Assembly: GCA_015057365.1 (NCBI GenBank)
Contig: SVEN01000006.1
Span: forward strand, 1 to 64,000
From: Lachnospiraceae bacterium
GTDB taxonomy: Bacteria > Bacillota > Clostridia > Lachnospirales > Lachnospiraceae
DNA length: 64,000 nucleotides
Direction: 5' to 3'
Positions 44,038 through 53,457 of this stretch are shown one piece after another (within the stretch, counting starts at the first letter, position 1; each line of letters starts with the position of its first letter). A program made the translations under genes and the position numbers. The notes below the pieces were generated by a model. That model ran no database searches and was not told the origin of the DNA. It was given only the letters and a program-made list of their open reading frames with translations.

Positions 44038-46107
44038 TTATTTCTCGTCCAAGGCATCATTTAACAGCTCTGTTCCGGCCAGTACAAACCGGCCTTCCTT
44101 AATAATCGCAATCTCCCTTCCGTCCGCACAAAGGGCCGTAATTTCACCCAATTCGTCGTACGGAATCGTAATATCCGTATGGCAATTGAAATACGCTTTT
44201 TCCGGTTCGGTATGACGAAGCTCCGCGCATTCGTTTGTTCTTGCCACAATTTCCTTTCCGTCCGGATTATACACCTTGTGGTCCTCACTGTGAGAGTAAC
44301 AGGTATCACCGATGGCAAAATGCGGGCCTGTTTTCTCCGCAATTAAAATCGGAAGTACTTCCGTAATGCCGAACTTCTTTCCCATGGTGTAAGCAATGGT
44401 ATTGGTACCGATGGCAAACTCTCCAAGAGGCAACCATTCATGATTCTTTAGCAGATTTTCCTTGATGAACTTCTCGTTTTCATCCTTAGAAGCATAATTT
44501 TCACAGGAATATGCTGTGGTCTTTCCGTCTTTAAACACAATCTCCAGATTCTTATATTCCGTACTGCCAAGGAACACACTTGTCACATGAAGCGTTCCGT
44601 CGGTTCCCTTAAGCACCGGAGAGGTAAACACTTCACCCGCCGGTATATTTACATCTGCGGTACAATTTTCAAAAATCGTCTCTTTCTCCGGATTCTTTAT
44701 ATTCCAAAGCTGTACCGTAATATCCGTACGGTTTTTACCTCTGCCTGTCACACGCACTGCCTGCGCTTTATCCAATGCATCAATGATACGCTGTTGTACA
44801 TTTCGATAGACCTCGTTATCCAGCTGATTCAGACGCAGGGTCTCTTCAAAAATCGCCTCAAACCCGGTACCGATGGACGGCAACGGATAGGCTACTATCG
44901 TAAACGAGGTCTTATCCGAAGGGATATACTGCTCCACCATGGCACCCAAACGTCCGGTAGATTCCACTTTTAACCGTTGCTGGCGTTTGTCTAACACAAT
45001 GGCCTCCGGGCTGTTTTCCGGAAGCGGCAGACGTTCTCCGAAGGTTTCCAATACCAACGGCCCGGCATACAAGGAAAGGATATCCTTTTTCGCCTCGTAC
45101 ACGCGATGAAGCGCTGCCTCTTTTCTCACATACCACTGCTTATCCGCAAGTAATCCCTCATCGTTTCGATGGTCGTAATCATACTGGATATTTACATTGG
45201 TCACAGTGTAGCCGGCCTTTCTGGCATGACGTCCCGAAGATGCGGTGCGAACCGACGCCACCTTAAGCCCTTCCGCTTCAAGCATCCGGACTACTTCTTT
45301 CATAATCCGCTCAAATCCGATGGCATAGCGGAGTCCCACTGTCTTTCCCTCGGAAAGCGGCACCCGCATCACCTGAAAACCTCTCAAATAGCCGCCTACT
45401 ACATTTTCCGCAGCCGCCTTAATTTTTTCCTCACTTAAGCTCTGCAAAAACTTTGCAATACCCGACTCATTTTCTGTAATATACTCCCCGTAACGGTACA
45501 AATAACGCAAATCCCCACCGTCCGACTCCATGATAATATCCTTGACAAAAGTATAGGACGGATCAAACTGTTCTCTTGCTCTTTGAGAAAGAAACAGCTC
45601 CGCATTGTCGGTCTCAAAGGAATACAACGCCTCTCTGCATTCCTTAAAGGTATATTCGTGGAACTCTTCAAAATAATTGTAAATCTCAATGAGCAGCTCC
45701 GCTGCCATCACTACGAACAGAAGATTCCCCTCTGCCGCATAAAAAATCTGGGCATTCAGCTTCGCCGCCAGATAGGTCAGCAAACGACCGTACCGCTTTC
45801 CGAACTTTTTTACCGCATATTTCGGATTGGCATAGCTCTCACTGTAACTCCCCGGTAACATATCCCGATACAATTCATCAAACCGCGCTTGGCATTCCGC
45901 AGGAGACTGGGCGTAAAAACTACCGTCTTCCGCTTCTTTTTCGTATTGAAAAATCCGAAGCACTTTCTCCGCCTGCACCCTGAAAAAGTCACGATATTCC
46001 CCCGGAACCGTTTGTTCCGTTTTCATCATTTCCAATCGTTCTTCACAAAGCTCCGCACGCTCTTTTACATCTTCCGCATCCATCCATTCTTCCATAAACG
46101 CTTCCAT
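44038..46107 (-). CDS. M29-type aminopeptidase with long N-terminal extension
   Basis: A 689-residue protein. The last 380 residues match the M29 (thermophilic) aminopeptidase family: TGRGKNRTDITVQLW, CTADVNIPAGEVFTSPVLKG, LGEFAIGTNT, and the metal-binding GPHFAIGDTCYSHSEDHKVYN with a final HTDITI. The first 300 residues are helical and are not part of the usual M29 enzyme (about 410 residues); their function is unknown. There is no signal peptide, so it should trim peptides in the cytoplasm. AGAGAGG precedes the ATG. Confidence 0.85.
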   Translation of the reverse strand: MEAFMEEWMDAEDVKERAELCEERLEMMKTEQTVPGEYRDFFRVQAEKVLRIFQYEKEAEDGSFYAQSPAECQARFDELYRDMLPGSYSESYANPKYAVKKFGKRYGRLLTYLAAKLNAQIFYAAEGNLLFVVMAAELLIEIYNYFEEFHEYTFKECREALYSFETDNAELFLSQRAREQFDPSYTFVKDIIMESDGGDLRYLYRYGEYITENESGIAKFLQSLSEEKIKAAAENVVGGYLRGFQVMRVPLSEGKTVGLRYAIGFERIMKEVVRMLEAEGLKVASVRTASSGRHARKAGYTVTNVNIQYDYDHRNDEGLLADKQWYVRKEAALHRVYEAKKDILSLYAGPLVLETFGERLPLPENSPEAIVLDKRQQRLKVESTGRLGAMVEQYIPSDKTSFTIVAYPLPSIGTGFEAIFEETLRLNQLDNEVYRNVQQRIIDALDKAQAVRVTGRGKNRTDITVQLWNIKNPEKETIFENCTADVNIPAGEVFTSPVLKGTDGTLHVTSVFLGSTEYKNLEIVFKDGKTTAYSCENYASKDENEKFIKENLLKNHEWLPLGEFAIGTNTIAYTMGKKFGITEVLPILIAEKTGPHFAIGDTCYSHSEDHKVYNPDGKEIVARTNECAELRHTEPEKAYFNCHTDITIPYDELGEITALCADGREIAIIKEGRFVLAGTELLNDALDEK

Positions 46108-46141
46108 CTTACAACCTCTCTGTCTCTAAAACTATCTGTAA

Positions 46142-46480
46142 TTATATTCCCACAATATAAAGACAAAACAATGCCACAAACAAACCTCCGGATATAAGTA
46201 ATCCGGCAAAAGGAAGCCGTGTATATACATCCTGCTCCTTTAATCCCTTAAAGCACAACCAAAACGCCGCACCGCAAATTACCATCGTTAAAAGACCCAA
46301 GCCTCCCACAAATATTCCTGCGGCGCCTTTTGCCACAGCGGACACTACACAAAGCGTCAAAAAAATCGCAACCGCCGTTATCGCCAGCGCAAAGCCCGCT
46401 ACGCCGCCTTTGGAGCGTTTCCTGCCGTGAAAATGCATTCCGCCCCGTTCTCCTTTATGATAGAAAAGCTCATCGCTCAT
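46142..46480 (-). CDS. Small membrane protein, DUF6142-like
   Basis: A 112-residue protein with three hydrophobic helices (about 28-48, 56-77, 88-110) after a basic N-terminus (HFHGRKRSKGG). The pattern SKxG-helix-helix-KGLKEQDVYTRLP-helix-YIVGI resembles small proteins of Lachnospiraceae that I associate with DUF6142; function unknown. The ATG at 46478-46480 overlaps the vanZ stop (ATGA) and has GGAGGAAG before it, so translation is coupled to vanZ. Confidence 0.75.
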   Translation of the reverse strand: MSDELFYHKGERGGMHFHGRKRSKGGVAGFALAITAVAIFLTLCVVSAVAKGAAGIFVGGLGLLTMVICGAAFWLCFKGLKEQDVYTRLPFAGLLISGGLFVALFCLYIVGI

Positions 46481-46929
46481 TTCTTCTTCCTCCTTCGTCC
46501 GAACAATACGGCATATCCGATATATCCACACACGCCGCCTACGGTATTTAAAATCAAATCGTCCACATCAAAGGCTCCGGTTCTTGACAGCAACTGAATT
46601 GTCTCTGCCGCCAAGCTCAATAAAAACGTTGCCGCCCCCGCCTTAATCACATGCACCTTCCGTTCCGAAACCAAGGGGAGTAAGAATCCGAACGGCATAA
46701 AGGCTGCAATATTTCCGAGAATGTTTACTATCACATAACGATATCCTACCGTATCAACATGCTCCAACCCGCGCCGGATCTCCAGAAACGGTGTCAGGTT
46801 ATACCGGATTCCCATTTCCGCGGTACGCCCGTAAGTACTGCTGAAAAAAAGTAAATAAGACAGCAACAATAAATACGCCAAAAGGGCCAGAATCGCTACA
46901 GTACGTCCCGTTTCCGTTCGTTTCTTCAT
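46477..46929 (-). CDS. VanZ-family membrane protein
   Basis: A 150-residue protein with four transmembrane helices and the VanZ pattern (YNLTPFLEIRRG, NILGNIAAFMPFGFLLPL, AAETIQLLSRTGAFDVDDLI). VanZ homologues are common outside resistance clusters and can reduce uptake or action of teicoplanin-like or lipid-targeting compounds; the native role is unclear. AAAGGAGG precedes the ATG. It follows the SbcC-like gene by 20 bases and is coupled to the DUF6142-like gene by a 4-base overlap. Confidence 0.9.
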   Translation of the reverse strand: MKKRTETGRTVAILALLAYLLLLSYLLFFSSTYGRTAEMGIRYNLTPFLEIRRGLEHVDTVGYRYVIVNILGNIAAFMPFGFLLPLVSERKVHVIKAGAATFLLSLAAETIQLLSRTGAFDVDDLILNTVGGVCGYIGYAVLFGRRRKKK

Positions 46930-46949
46930 TTCTGCCGCCTCCTTTCTTT

Positions 46950-49340
46950 TTATGCACGACTCTCATGACACACCAAATAAAGAATCTGATACTGTTTTGC
47001 TGCCTCCCTTAAAAAATCCAGTGCACGCTCCGTTTTCTCTTTATCCAGATTCACAAACGGATCATCCAATACCAAAAACGGTTCCTCTTCCGCAAACAGT
47101 GCATCCACCAGGGCAAACCTCATACAAAGACCGATATAATCCCGCGTTCCTGTACTGAAATATCCCAATTCTTTTCCTTCGCCGTATGCCGTTACTTGCA
47201 CATTCAAATCGATATCCGTCCGCACTCCGTCAAAATGACCACGAAGACTTTGCTTCAAGTTCTCTTGTCCCAGCAAGTCGATATACTTTTCAAAGCCTTC
47301 CGTCAGCCCGTGTAAATAGCGGGAGGAAAACTGCTCCTTTGCCGTTTTCAAACACTTCATAGTCTCCGTCACAAAGAAATGTTCACGTTTCTTTACTTCC
47401 AGAGCACTCTGCAATTCCTCGCAAAGCTCTTTTGTTTCGGCAGCTTCCTCTGCCTCTTCTTCAAAGGCTTCCGCCCGTTCCCTGCAGTCCTTTTCTTCCT
47501 CCGTTGCCCGTGATATCCGTAACAACAGCTCCTGTTCCTCCGTCTGTAACTCCCGGAAGCTCACCTCCGGCGCCGTCAGTCCGTAAAAGCTCTCCGGCGA
47601 GGTTTCCCTTTCAAATTGTTCCCTCTTTTTTACCGCTTCTGCATACTCATCGGAAATTCTTACATAATCTCTCGTTCGGTTCTCCAGAATATGAAGGCTA
47701 CCCGCCACATCCGACGGTTCTATCCCATACCGCAACAGCAGGTCCGTACAACCGCACAGCAGCCTCTCCCGCTCCGCGACACACATATCCCGCTTTTCCT
47801 TTTTATCAAAAAGAAGTTCATAGCGCTTCGTTTCTTCCGACAGGCAATACAGCCCGCCGGTCACATCCGCCGCTTCCGATAAACCGTATTCGGCCAGAAG
47901 CTCTCTTCCCCGAAGTCCCTCTGTTCGTATCCGTTCCAGTTCCTCCGCTCCGGCGTTTCGTCGCTCCTCCGCAAGCTTCTCTTCCTTTTTCTTTTGATTG
48001 GAAACTATGCACAACACAATGAACTGTAATACAAACACTCCGCTTAAAACCAACAGTCCCTTACTTAGCGACGGCTCTTTTTCCTCCTGTACCGGCGCCT
48101 CACCCACCGGCACAGGTTCGGATTTCTTACTTCCTTTTCCGATAAACGCAAGCATCCCCAAGCCTACCGCAATCACAAGACATAACAGAGCCAAACCCGC
48201 AAAAAGCTTTCTTCGTTTCTTCCCATGCTCTGCCTGCTCCTCTTCCTCACGACAGGCTTGCTCCGCCAGGCGAAGTCTTTCCTTGGTCTCACCCTCTCTA
48301 CGGATGCACTCCTGAATTTCCTCCCGATCCGGTATTCCGTCCGCAAACTTTTGCTGCAACCGTTCCAGCTCGTTCTGCTCCTCCGCTGTTAAACGATAAG
48401 AACGTAGCTCCCCTGTTAACTCTGCCGCATCCTCCGCCGCCTGTCTGCAAAGCTTCAGTTCCGTAAGCTCCGGTACCCCCGCGCGGAACAAACCTTCCAT
48501 GCTTTCCTTTTTAATCCGCAGGCTTTCCTCCTGCCCGCAAAGCTCCGTATAATGCTGTTTTTTCGCAGCCAACGCTTCGTAAGCCGCCGCAATTTCCAAG
48601 CTTTCACGACAGCAAATCAACTTTTCTTCCGCTTCTTTTCTGAGTGCCACAGCCTCTTGTTCCTTTTCGCGCCAAGGCTTTGCACTTTCTTCCTTACGCC
48701 GGCAGTTTTCCAGTCTTGCCTGTGCTTCGGACAATTTGCGGGTCAGCTCGGCCACATACCCCTTCTCATCCTTCTGACGATCCGGAATATACTTTTTCCG
48801 TAACTCATCCAACCGGGCATAGGCATTATCGTAATTGCCGCTGTCGTCGTCTCCTTCCGCTATTTTCCCCAGTTTCTTTCCGATGCTGTCATTCATTCCG
48901 CCGTCGGAAATCTTATTCTGCGGCAAATAGGTGCTGCGGGAATAAGCCTCCTTATCCAGTCCGAACAATTCCTTGCCCAGCTCCGCGGAAAAATCCGCCG
49001 ACTCCAAATTTGTCGATAAATCAGTCAACCGGAATGTATCCTCCGCTTCCTTTTTTCCGAAGGTACGCTCTGCCCGGTATTCTTTTCCGTTTACTTCAAA
49101 CTCCAGGTAACCGCCCATTACACCGCCGTCCCACGGCCGGTACTTCCGACGTTCCGCCTCCTCTAATTTTGTACGGGCGCTTGCCGGAGGCAGGCCGTAA
49201 AACATAGCGCGTAAAAATGCGGCAAAGGTACTCTTTCCCCAACCGTTCTCCGTACAAATCACATTAAGCCCCTCCGTAAACTCATAGGAAAACTCCCGTA
49301 ATTTACCGAAGCCCTGTACATAACAACGTTTTAAAAGCAT
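46950..49340 (-). CDS. SbcC/YhaN-like SMC-family ATPase
   Basis: A 796-residue Rad50/SbcC-type protein. The N-terminal Walker A is ENGWGKSTFAAFLRAM near residue 35, the C-terminal LVLDDPFVNLD is Walker B with D-loop, and YFSTGTRDYIGLCMRFAL contains a degenerate ABC signature. Long heptad segments (about 170-360 and 440-690) form the coiled coil. Unusually, two hydrophobic helices near residues 375-395 and 425-445 interrupt it, as in Bacillus YhaN. The gene overlaps the nuclease gene upstream by 10 bases. The pair should process DNA ends, perhaps membrane-tethered. Confidence 0.85.
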   Translation of the reverse strand: MLLKRCYVQGFGKLREFSYEFTEGLNVICTENGWGKSTFAAFLRAMFYGLPPASARTKLEEAERRKYRPWDGGVMGGYLEFEVNGKEYRAERTFGKKEAEDTFRLTDLSTNLESADFSAELGKELFGLDKEAYSRSTYLPQNKISDGGMNDSIGKKLGKIAEGDDDSGNYDNAYARLDELRKKYIPDRQKDEKGYVAELTRKLSEAQARLENCRRKEESAKPWREKEQEAVALRKEAEEKLICCRESLEIAAAYEALAAKKQHYTELCGQEESLRIKKESMEGLFRAGVPELTELKLCRQAAEDAAELTGELRSYRLTAEEQNELERLQQKFADGIPDREEIQECIRREGETKERLRLAEQACREEEEQAEHGKKRRKLFAGLALLCLVIAVGLGMLAFIGKGSKKSEPVPVGEAPVQEEKEPSLSKGLLVLSGVFVLQFIVLCIVSNQKKKEEKLAEERRNAGAEELERIRTEGLRGRELLAEYGLSEAADVTGGLYCLSEETKRYELLFDKKEKRDMCVAERERLLCGCTDLLLRYGIEPSDVAGSLHILENRTRDYVRISDEYAEAVKKREQFERETSPESFYGLTAPEVSFRELQTEEQELLLRISRATEEEKDCRERAEAFEEEAEEAAETKELCEELQSALEVKKREHFFVTETMKCLKTAKEQFSSRYLHGLTEGFEKYIDLLGQENLKQSLRGHFDGVRTDIDLNVQVTAYGEGKELGYFSTGTRDYIGLCMRFALVDALFAEEEPFLVLDDPFVNLDKEKTERALDFLREAAKQYQILYLVCHESRA

Positions 49341-50422
49341 GCTTCCGCCTCCTCTCCCGAAAGAGCACGGATCCCCAGCTCCAACAACATTCTCTTTTCT
49401 TCTTCCGAATAATTTCCCTGCATTACCGTGCGGATAAACTCACCCCGCAGAGAAATATCGTTTTCATACTCCTCCGGTCGGATCGCAATTCCCACCTCCC
49501 GGTCATTTAGCTTAAAGGCAAAGAAACGATTCTCAAACCGTCCCGCCAGGTACTGCAAATCCCGTTCGGCGGTCAAACTCACCTTTCCTGTTAACGATAC
49601 CTTTACCAGGTCCTTCTCCGGAATCGGTGCAAGCGCCTCCCGCATCTTTTGTTCCACCGCAATCGTCGTCTCTGCATCGGAAATATCCACACGAATTTCA
49701 TGTACGGTACGGGACGCAAAGGGTACAAAGGTATGCTTTACGGTAGCTTCTTCGATTTCCAGCCATACAAAGCCCTTTTCTCCGCATTCGTCAAAGCCTC
49801 TGCCTTCCGGACATCCCGGATAACAATAGGCACCTCTTCCGTCTAACGGTTCATAACGATAGGAATGAATATGTCCCAACGCCAAATAATCGATATTCTT
49901 ATTTTTCAGCGCAGATAACGCTACCGTCTCCGCCTTTTCCGCAGAACGGTACTTCTCCGTCTGTCCGTGTAACAGCACAATATTACAATCCGTTCGGTTT
50001 AGCAGAAGAGAATCATACAGTGCAGCTGCGTTCGTTCCGTCAAACTCCGCTCCCGCAATGACTACATTTTCATACCGGTAGTAGGTCCACTCCGTGGAAA
50101 ACAGCTTTAAATTCTCCGGCCGTTCCTCCCAGGCTTCCAAAAAATTCTCCGTATCGTGATTCCCCTTCAGGTACAAAAAATCCACAGCAGAAAAGCGCAG
50201 AACGGTATCCTTCACCATATTCTGCGTACGCTTTGTTACATAGCTTCCGTCAAACAAATCACCGGCAATCAGTATCGCCCGTGCCCCGTGCTCCGCAGCA
50301 TACTCCGCCATTTGCACAAAGGAAGACAAAAGCTCGCTTTTCCTCTGCTTCTTTTTCTCACTGCCCAGATTCGAACTCAGTGCCGAATCCAGATGCAAAT
50401 CTCCGCAATGAAGTAATTTCAT
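49331..50422 (-). CDS. SbcD/YhaO-like DNA exonuclease, metallophosphatase
   Basis: A 363-residue calcineurin-like nuclease, partner of the SMC-type ATPase downstream. The metal-binding motifs are CGDLHLDS near residue 7, LIAGDLFDG near 50, LKGNHD near 85, VLLHGQTE, and LGHIHSYR near 185. Nuclease motifs are complete. The C-terminal part (about 240-363) would bind the ATPase. ACGAGGT precedes the ATG. The 10-base overlap with the ATPase gene implies coupled translation. Confidence 0.88.
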   Translation of the reverse strand: MKLLHCGDLHLDSALSSNLGSEKKKQRKSELLSSFVQMAEYAAEHGARAILIAGDLFDGSYVTKRTQNMVKDTVLRFSAVDFLYLKGNHDTENFLEAWEERPENLKLFSTEWTYYRYENVVIAGAEFDGTNAAALYDSLLLNRTDCNIVLLHGQTEKYRSAEKAETVALSALKNKNIDYLALGHIHSYRYEPLDGRGAYCYPGCPEGRGFDECGEKGFVWLEIEEATVKHTFVPFASRTVHEIRVDISDAETTIAVEQKMREALAPIPEKDLVKVSLTGKVSLTAERDLQYLAGRFENRFFAFKLNDREVGIAIRPEEYENDISLRGEFIRTVMQGNYSEEEKRMLLELGIRALSGEEAEACF

Positions 50423-50486
50423 AAAAGACCTCGTTTCCTTTACCGACTGTCACTACCGCCTGTTATCTTCCCACATCACCTGCATT

Positions 50487-50867
50487 CTACAGCATCTCGC
50501 CTAAACCGTTCATCACTCCGGCAAAAATAAAGCCGATGATAATAAACGACAGCACCAGAGTAATTCCGGTATAAATCAAAGTCGCTCTCGCAAAGCTCTT
50601 TCTGGAATCCTCAATGCTCGGCGCAAACGCCCAGTAAAACAGGAACACCAGATACGCAATCGAGCCCACAAACGGAACAAACGGCAAGCACATAATTCCC
50701 AAAAACAGCCAGGTAGATACCCTCTCCGGCTTCTGCACAGTTCCGTTTGTTGTTTGCTGCTGCGGCTGCACCTCACGATACGCCGCGGCTCCCACTGCCG
50801 TTCCGCAATAATCACAATAGTTTGCATTCGGATTTGTAATCTCTCTTCCACACATTGAACACTGCAT
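50487..50867 (-). CDS. Zinc-ribbon membrane protein
   Basis: A 126-residue protein with an N-terminal zinc ribbon (CSMCGREI ... CDYCGTA, residues 3-22), a Gln-rich linker and two or three hydrophobic helices (about 53-80 and 95-120). Such zinc_ribbon_2 membrane proteins are widespread in Clostridia; function unknown. AGAGGATAAG precedes the ATG. It lies 68 bases after the rnfD-like gene on the same strand, where an rnfG gene would be expected in a complete operon. Confidence 0.75.
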   Translation of the reverse strand: MQCSMCGREITNPNANYCDYCGTAVGAAAYREVQPQQQTTNGTVQKPERVSTWLFLGIMCLPFVPFVGSIAYLVFLFYWAFAPSIEDSRKSFARATLIYTGITLVLSFIIIGFIFAGVMNGLGEML

Positions 50868-50935
50868 TTTCTTATCCTCTTATCTTTCTTTAAAATGTAT
50901 TGTTGAAGCACCGACACCATGTCGTGCATTCATCC

Positions 50936-51934
50936 TTATTTCATGGCCTTCCGGCCTTTCCCGAGAGCCCTCGGAAGCGTAATAATATCGATTACCGGCA
51001 CCAGCAGATTCCCAAGAACTACCGCATAGGCTACGGACTCTACCGTAAATCCCCATATGCGTAACGCACCGGTCAAGCCTCCCACAATCACACCGTAAAT
51101 CACCTTTCCCCACGCAGTCAAAGGCGAGGTGGTATAGTCTGTTGTCAAAAAGAACGCTCCCAACACCACGCCACCGATACAAAGCTGCATTGCCAGGCCG
51201 TTCAGATCCGTTCCGTATCCGCCGAACACTGCCATTACCAAAGCAAAGGATACCAGATATGCCACCGGCGTATGCAAGGAAATCACCTTACCGGATACCA
51301 GATACAAGCCTCCCAGCAACAGCAGGAACACGCTGACCTCTCCCGCCATGCCCACGGAAAATCCGAAAAACAGGTTCGAAATCGAACTTTCACTCCAGGT
51401 AACCAGGTAGCCCTCCACAGAAATCCCCATAAGCGGCCCCACCAAAACCAAAAACAGACACTTTGCCGCTGCTGCCGGATTCAGGCGGTTCCGTCCCAAG
51501 CCTCCGAACAACTGCTTAATAATGCCTATAGCAAAAACACCGCCCGCAACCGGGAACCAATACGGAACATTGACCGGAAGCATCATTCCCATAAGCAGAC
51601 CTGTCACAACCGCACTGCATTCATAGGCCTGACCCTGCACCTTACGTATTCTTTTACACACATGCTCCGTCAGCACACAGGACGTCACCGACAACAGCAT
51701 AATCAAAAACGCCCGAAACCCAAACCTGTAAATGCCGAACAGCGCCGCCGGAACAAGTGCAATCACCACATCCCGCATAATCGTCGCTGTTGTATCTTTG
51801 TTCTTAAGGAACGGTGCACAAACAATGTCTGTTCTCTTTTCTCCATTCTCTGCTACCGTTTCTTCCGTGTGCCCCTTCTTCTCTTCCGTTTCAGACATGC
51901 TTTCCGTGTAGCTCTTCTTCTCTTCCGTTTCCAT
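50936..51934 (-). CDS. rnfD: RnfD-like membrane protein lacking the flavin-attachment motif
   Basis: A 332-residue NqrB/RnfD-family protein with about eight hydrophobic helices after an acidic N-terminal tail of some 38 residues made of TEEKK-type repeats. Family signatures GGLGRNRLNPAAAAKCLF and FLTTDYTTSPLTAWGK are present. RnfD normally carries covalent FMN on the threonine of an S/T-x-ATP-L motif just before the GE[TV]S helix; here that region reads VTWSESSISNLFF and has no such threonine. AGGAGGA supports the start at 51932-51934, which is 11 bases after the rnfC stop. No rnfG, E, A or B follows. Confidence 0.82.
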   Translation of the reverse strand: METEEKKSYTESMSETEEKKGHTEETVAENGEKRTDIVCAPFLKNKDTTATIMRDVVIALVPAALFGIYRFGFRAFLIMLLSVTSCVLTEHVCKRIRKVQGQAYECSAVVTGLLMGMMLPVNVPYWFPVAGGVFAIGIIKQLFGGLGRNRLNPAAAAKCLFLVLVGPLMGISVEGYLVTWSESSISNLFFGFSVGMAGEVSVFLLLLGGLYLVSGKVISLHTPVAYLVSFALVMAVFGGYGTDLNGLAMQLCIGGVVLGAFFLTTDYTTSPLTAWGKVIYGVIVGGLTGALRIWGFTVESVAYAVVLGNLLVPVIDIITLPRALGKGRKAMK

Positions 51935-51945
51935 TCCGGGTCCTC

Positions 51946-53268
51946 CTATCGTTTTCTGCGTTCGTCCAAAATACTGCGTCGCAGCTGTTTGAACTTCTGC
52001 ATAAGCGGTTTCTCTGCCGGACAAACATAGGAGCAGCATCCACACTCACAGCACTCCATTCCGTTATGCTTTATAAAACCTTCCTTATGGTCAGCCTCCG
52101 CATATTTTATGAGGGTACGCGGCACCAGGCCTCCCGGACATACCGAAACACAGCGCCCGCACCGGATACACGGGCTCGCAGACACCGTGCCCCTTTTATT
52201 CTTTGCAAATACCGTAAATGCCGATACCGTCTTTGTCACAGGCACCGACAACTCCGTAAGCCGTGTCCCGCGCATCGGCCCACCTGCCACATAGAGCTCC
52301 GGTTCGCCCTTTGCGCCTCCCACCAACTCCAGCAGCTCCTCAAAAGAGGTACCGATACAAACCAACACATTTTGCGGTTCCTTCACACCGTCTCCGGACA
52401 CCGTAACCACCCGTCGGATAAACGGAAAAGACTCTGCCACTCCGCGATACACCGCCAACACCGTCTCTACGTTATGTACGATACAACCGATATCTACCGG
52501 AATCATGGAAGAGGTCATCTTTCGCCCCGTGACTACCTGTATTACCTTGCGTTCCGCCCCTTGCGGATACTTTGCTTTCACAAGCTGCAACTCGATTCGC
52601 GATTCTCCTTTTACCAAGTCGGAAAGTACCCGGATTGCTTCTTTCTTTTCCTCTGTAACAACAATTCGACCCTTTGCGTTTTCAAACAACCTAAGTAAAA
52701 TCTTCAAACCGTCGACAATCTTTTTCCCTTCCTCCCGCATCAAACGATCATCCGCAGTCAGATACGGCTCACATTCCGTTCCGTTTACAATCACATATTC
52801 TATGGCATCATCCCGCTTCGGGGTCAGCTTTACATGAGTCGGAAACCCGGTCCCTCCCAAGCCCACAATACCGGCATCTTTAATATACTGCCGGATTTCT
52901 TCTTTAGAAAGCACCGTGTAATCTCTCTTTTTACCCAGTCCTTCTGCCAGTTCAAAAGCACCGTCATTCTCAATTACGATAGACTCGCACATTGCTCCGG
53001 ACACAGTCAGGCGCTCCTCAATGGCCTTAACCTTGCCGGACACCGCACTAACCACATGGGCCGAAACCACACCGTTGCCCTCTGCAATCCGTTGCCCTAC
53101 CAGTACCTTATCGCCCACCGCAACCACCGGCCTTGCCGGAAGTCCGATATGCTGGGACAGCGGATACACCGCATCCCCCTTCGGGAACAGTACCGCTATG
53201 GGTTTATTCTTAGACAGCACCTTGCCGTCATCCGTTCGTATCCCGCCCCGAAATGTCTTCTTGCCCAT
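51946..53268 (-). CDS. rnfC: RnfC-like electron transport subunit
   Basis: A 440-residue RnfC homologue. RnfC accepts or donates electrons with NAD and passes them through iron-sulfur clusters in the ferredoxin:NAD oxidoreductase Rnf complex. The NADH/FMN-binding glycine loop is GLGGTGFPTHVKL near residue 120, and two cluster motifs, CIRCGRCVSVCP near 365 and CCECGCCSYVCP near 400, are intact. The ATG at 53266-53268 is chosen because AAGGAAGG precedes it. It is followed by the rnfD-like gene, but the other four rnf genes are not in the window. Confidence 0.88.
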   Translation of the reverse strand: MGKKTFRGGIRTDDGKVLSKNKPIAVLFPKGDAVYPLSQHIGLPARPVVAVGDKVLVGQRIAEGNGVVSAHVVSAVSGKVKAIEERLTVSGAMCESIVIENDGAFELAEGLGKKRDYTVLSKEEIRQYIKDAGIVGLGGTGFPTHVKLTPKRDDAIEYVIVNGTECEPYLTADDRLMREEGKKIVDGLKILLRLFENAKGRIVVTEEKKEAIRVLSDLVKGESRIELQLVKAKYPQGAERKVIQVVTGRKMTSSMIPVDIGCIVHNVETVLAVYRGVAESFPFIRRVVTVSGDGVKEPQNVLVCIGTSFEELLELVGGAKGEPELYVAGGPMRGTRLTELSVPVTKTVSAFTVFAKNKRGTVSASPCIRCGRCVSVCPGGLVPRTLIKYAEADHKEGFIKHNGMECCECGCCSYVCPAEKPLMQKFKQLRRSILDERRKR

Positions 53269-53363
53269 CGACGTACCTTCCTTCCCAACTTCACTTTCGT
53301 ATATCATTCTACGAAACAATATTCCAGTATCTATCATATCACATCTTGTGCTAAAAGAAAACG

Positions 53364-53406
53364 AAAAAATAAAGAAAGCACACAGGTCTTCCTTCCCGGT
53401 GCTTTC
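53364..53406 (-). terminator. spoIIID terminator
   Basis: On the minus strand GAAAGCAC (53399-53406) pairs with GTGCTTTC (53374-53381), with further CCGG/CCTG bases inside, and TTTATTTTTTC follows. It lies about 50 bases past the spoIIID stop. Confidence 0.75.
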
Positions 53407-53457
53407 CGATACTTTGTTTTAGGTCTGTTCCTTCCGAAACATCCGATTCACACTTCT

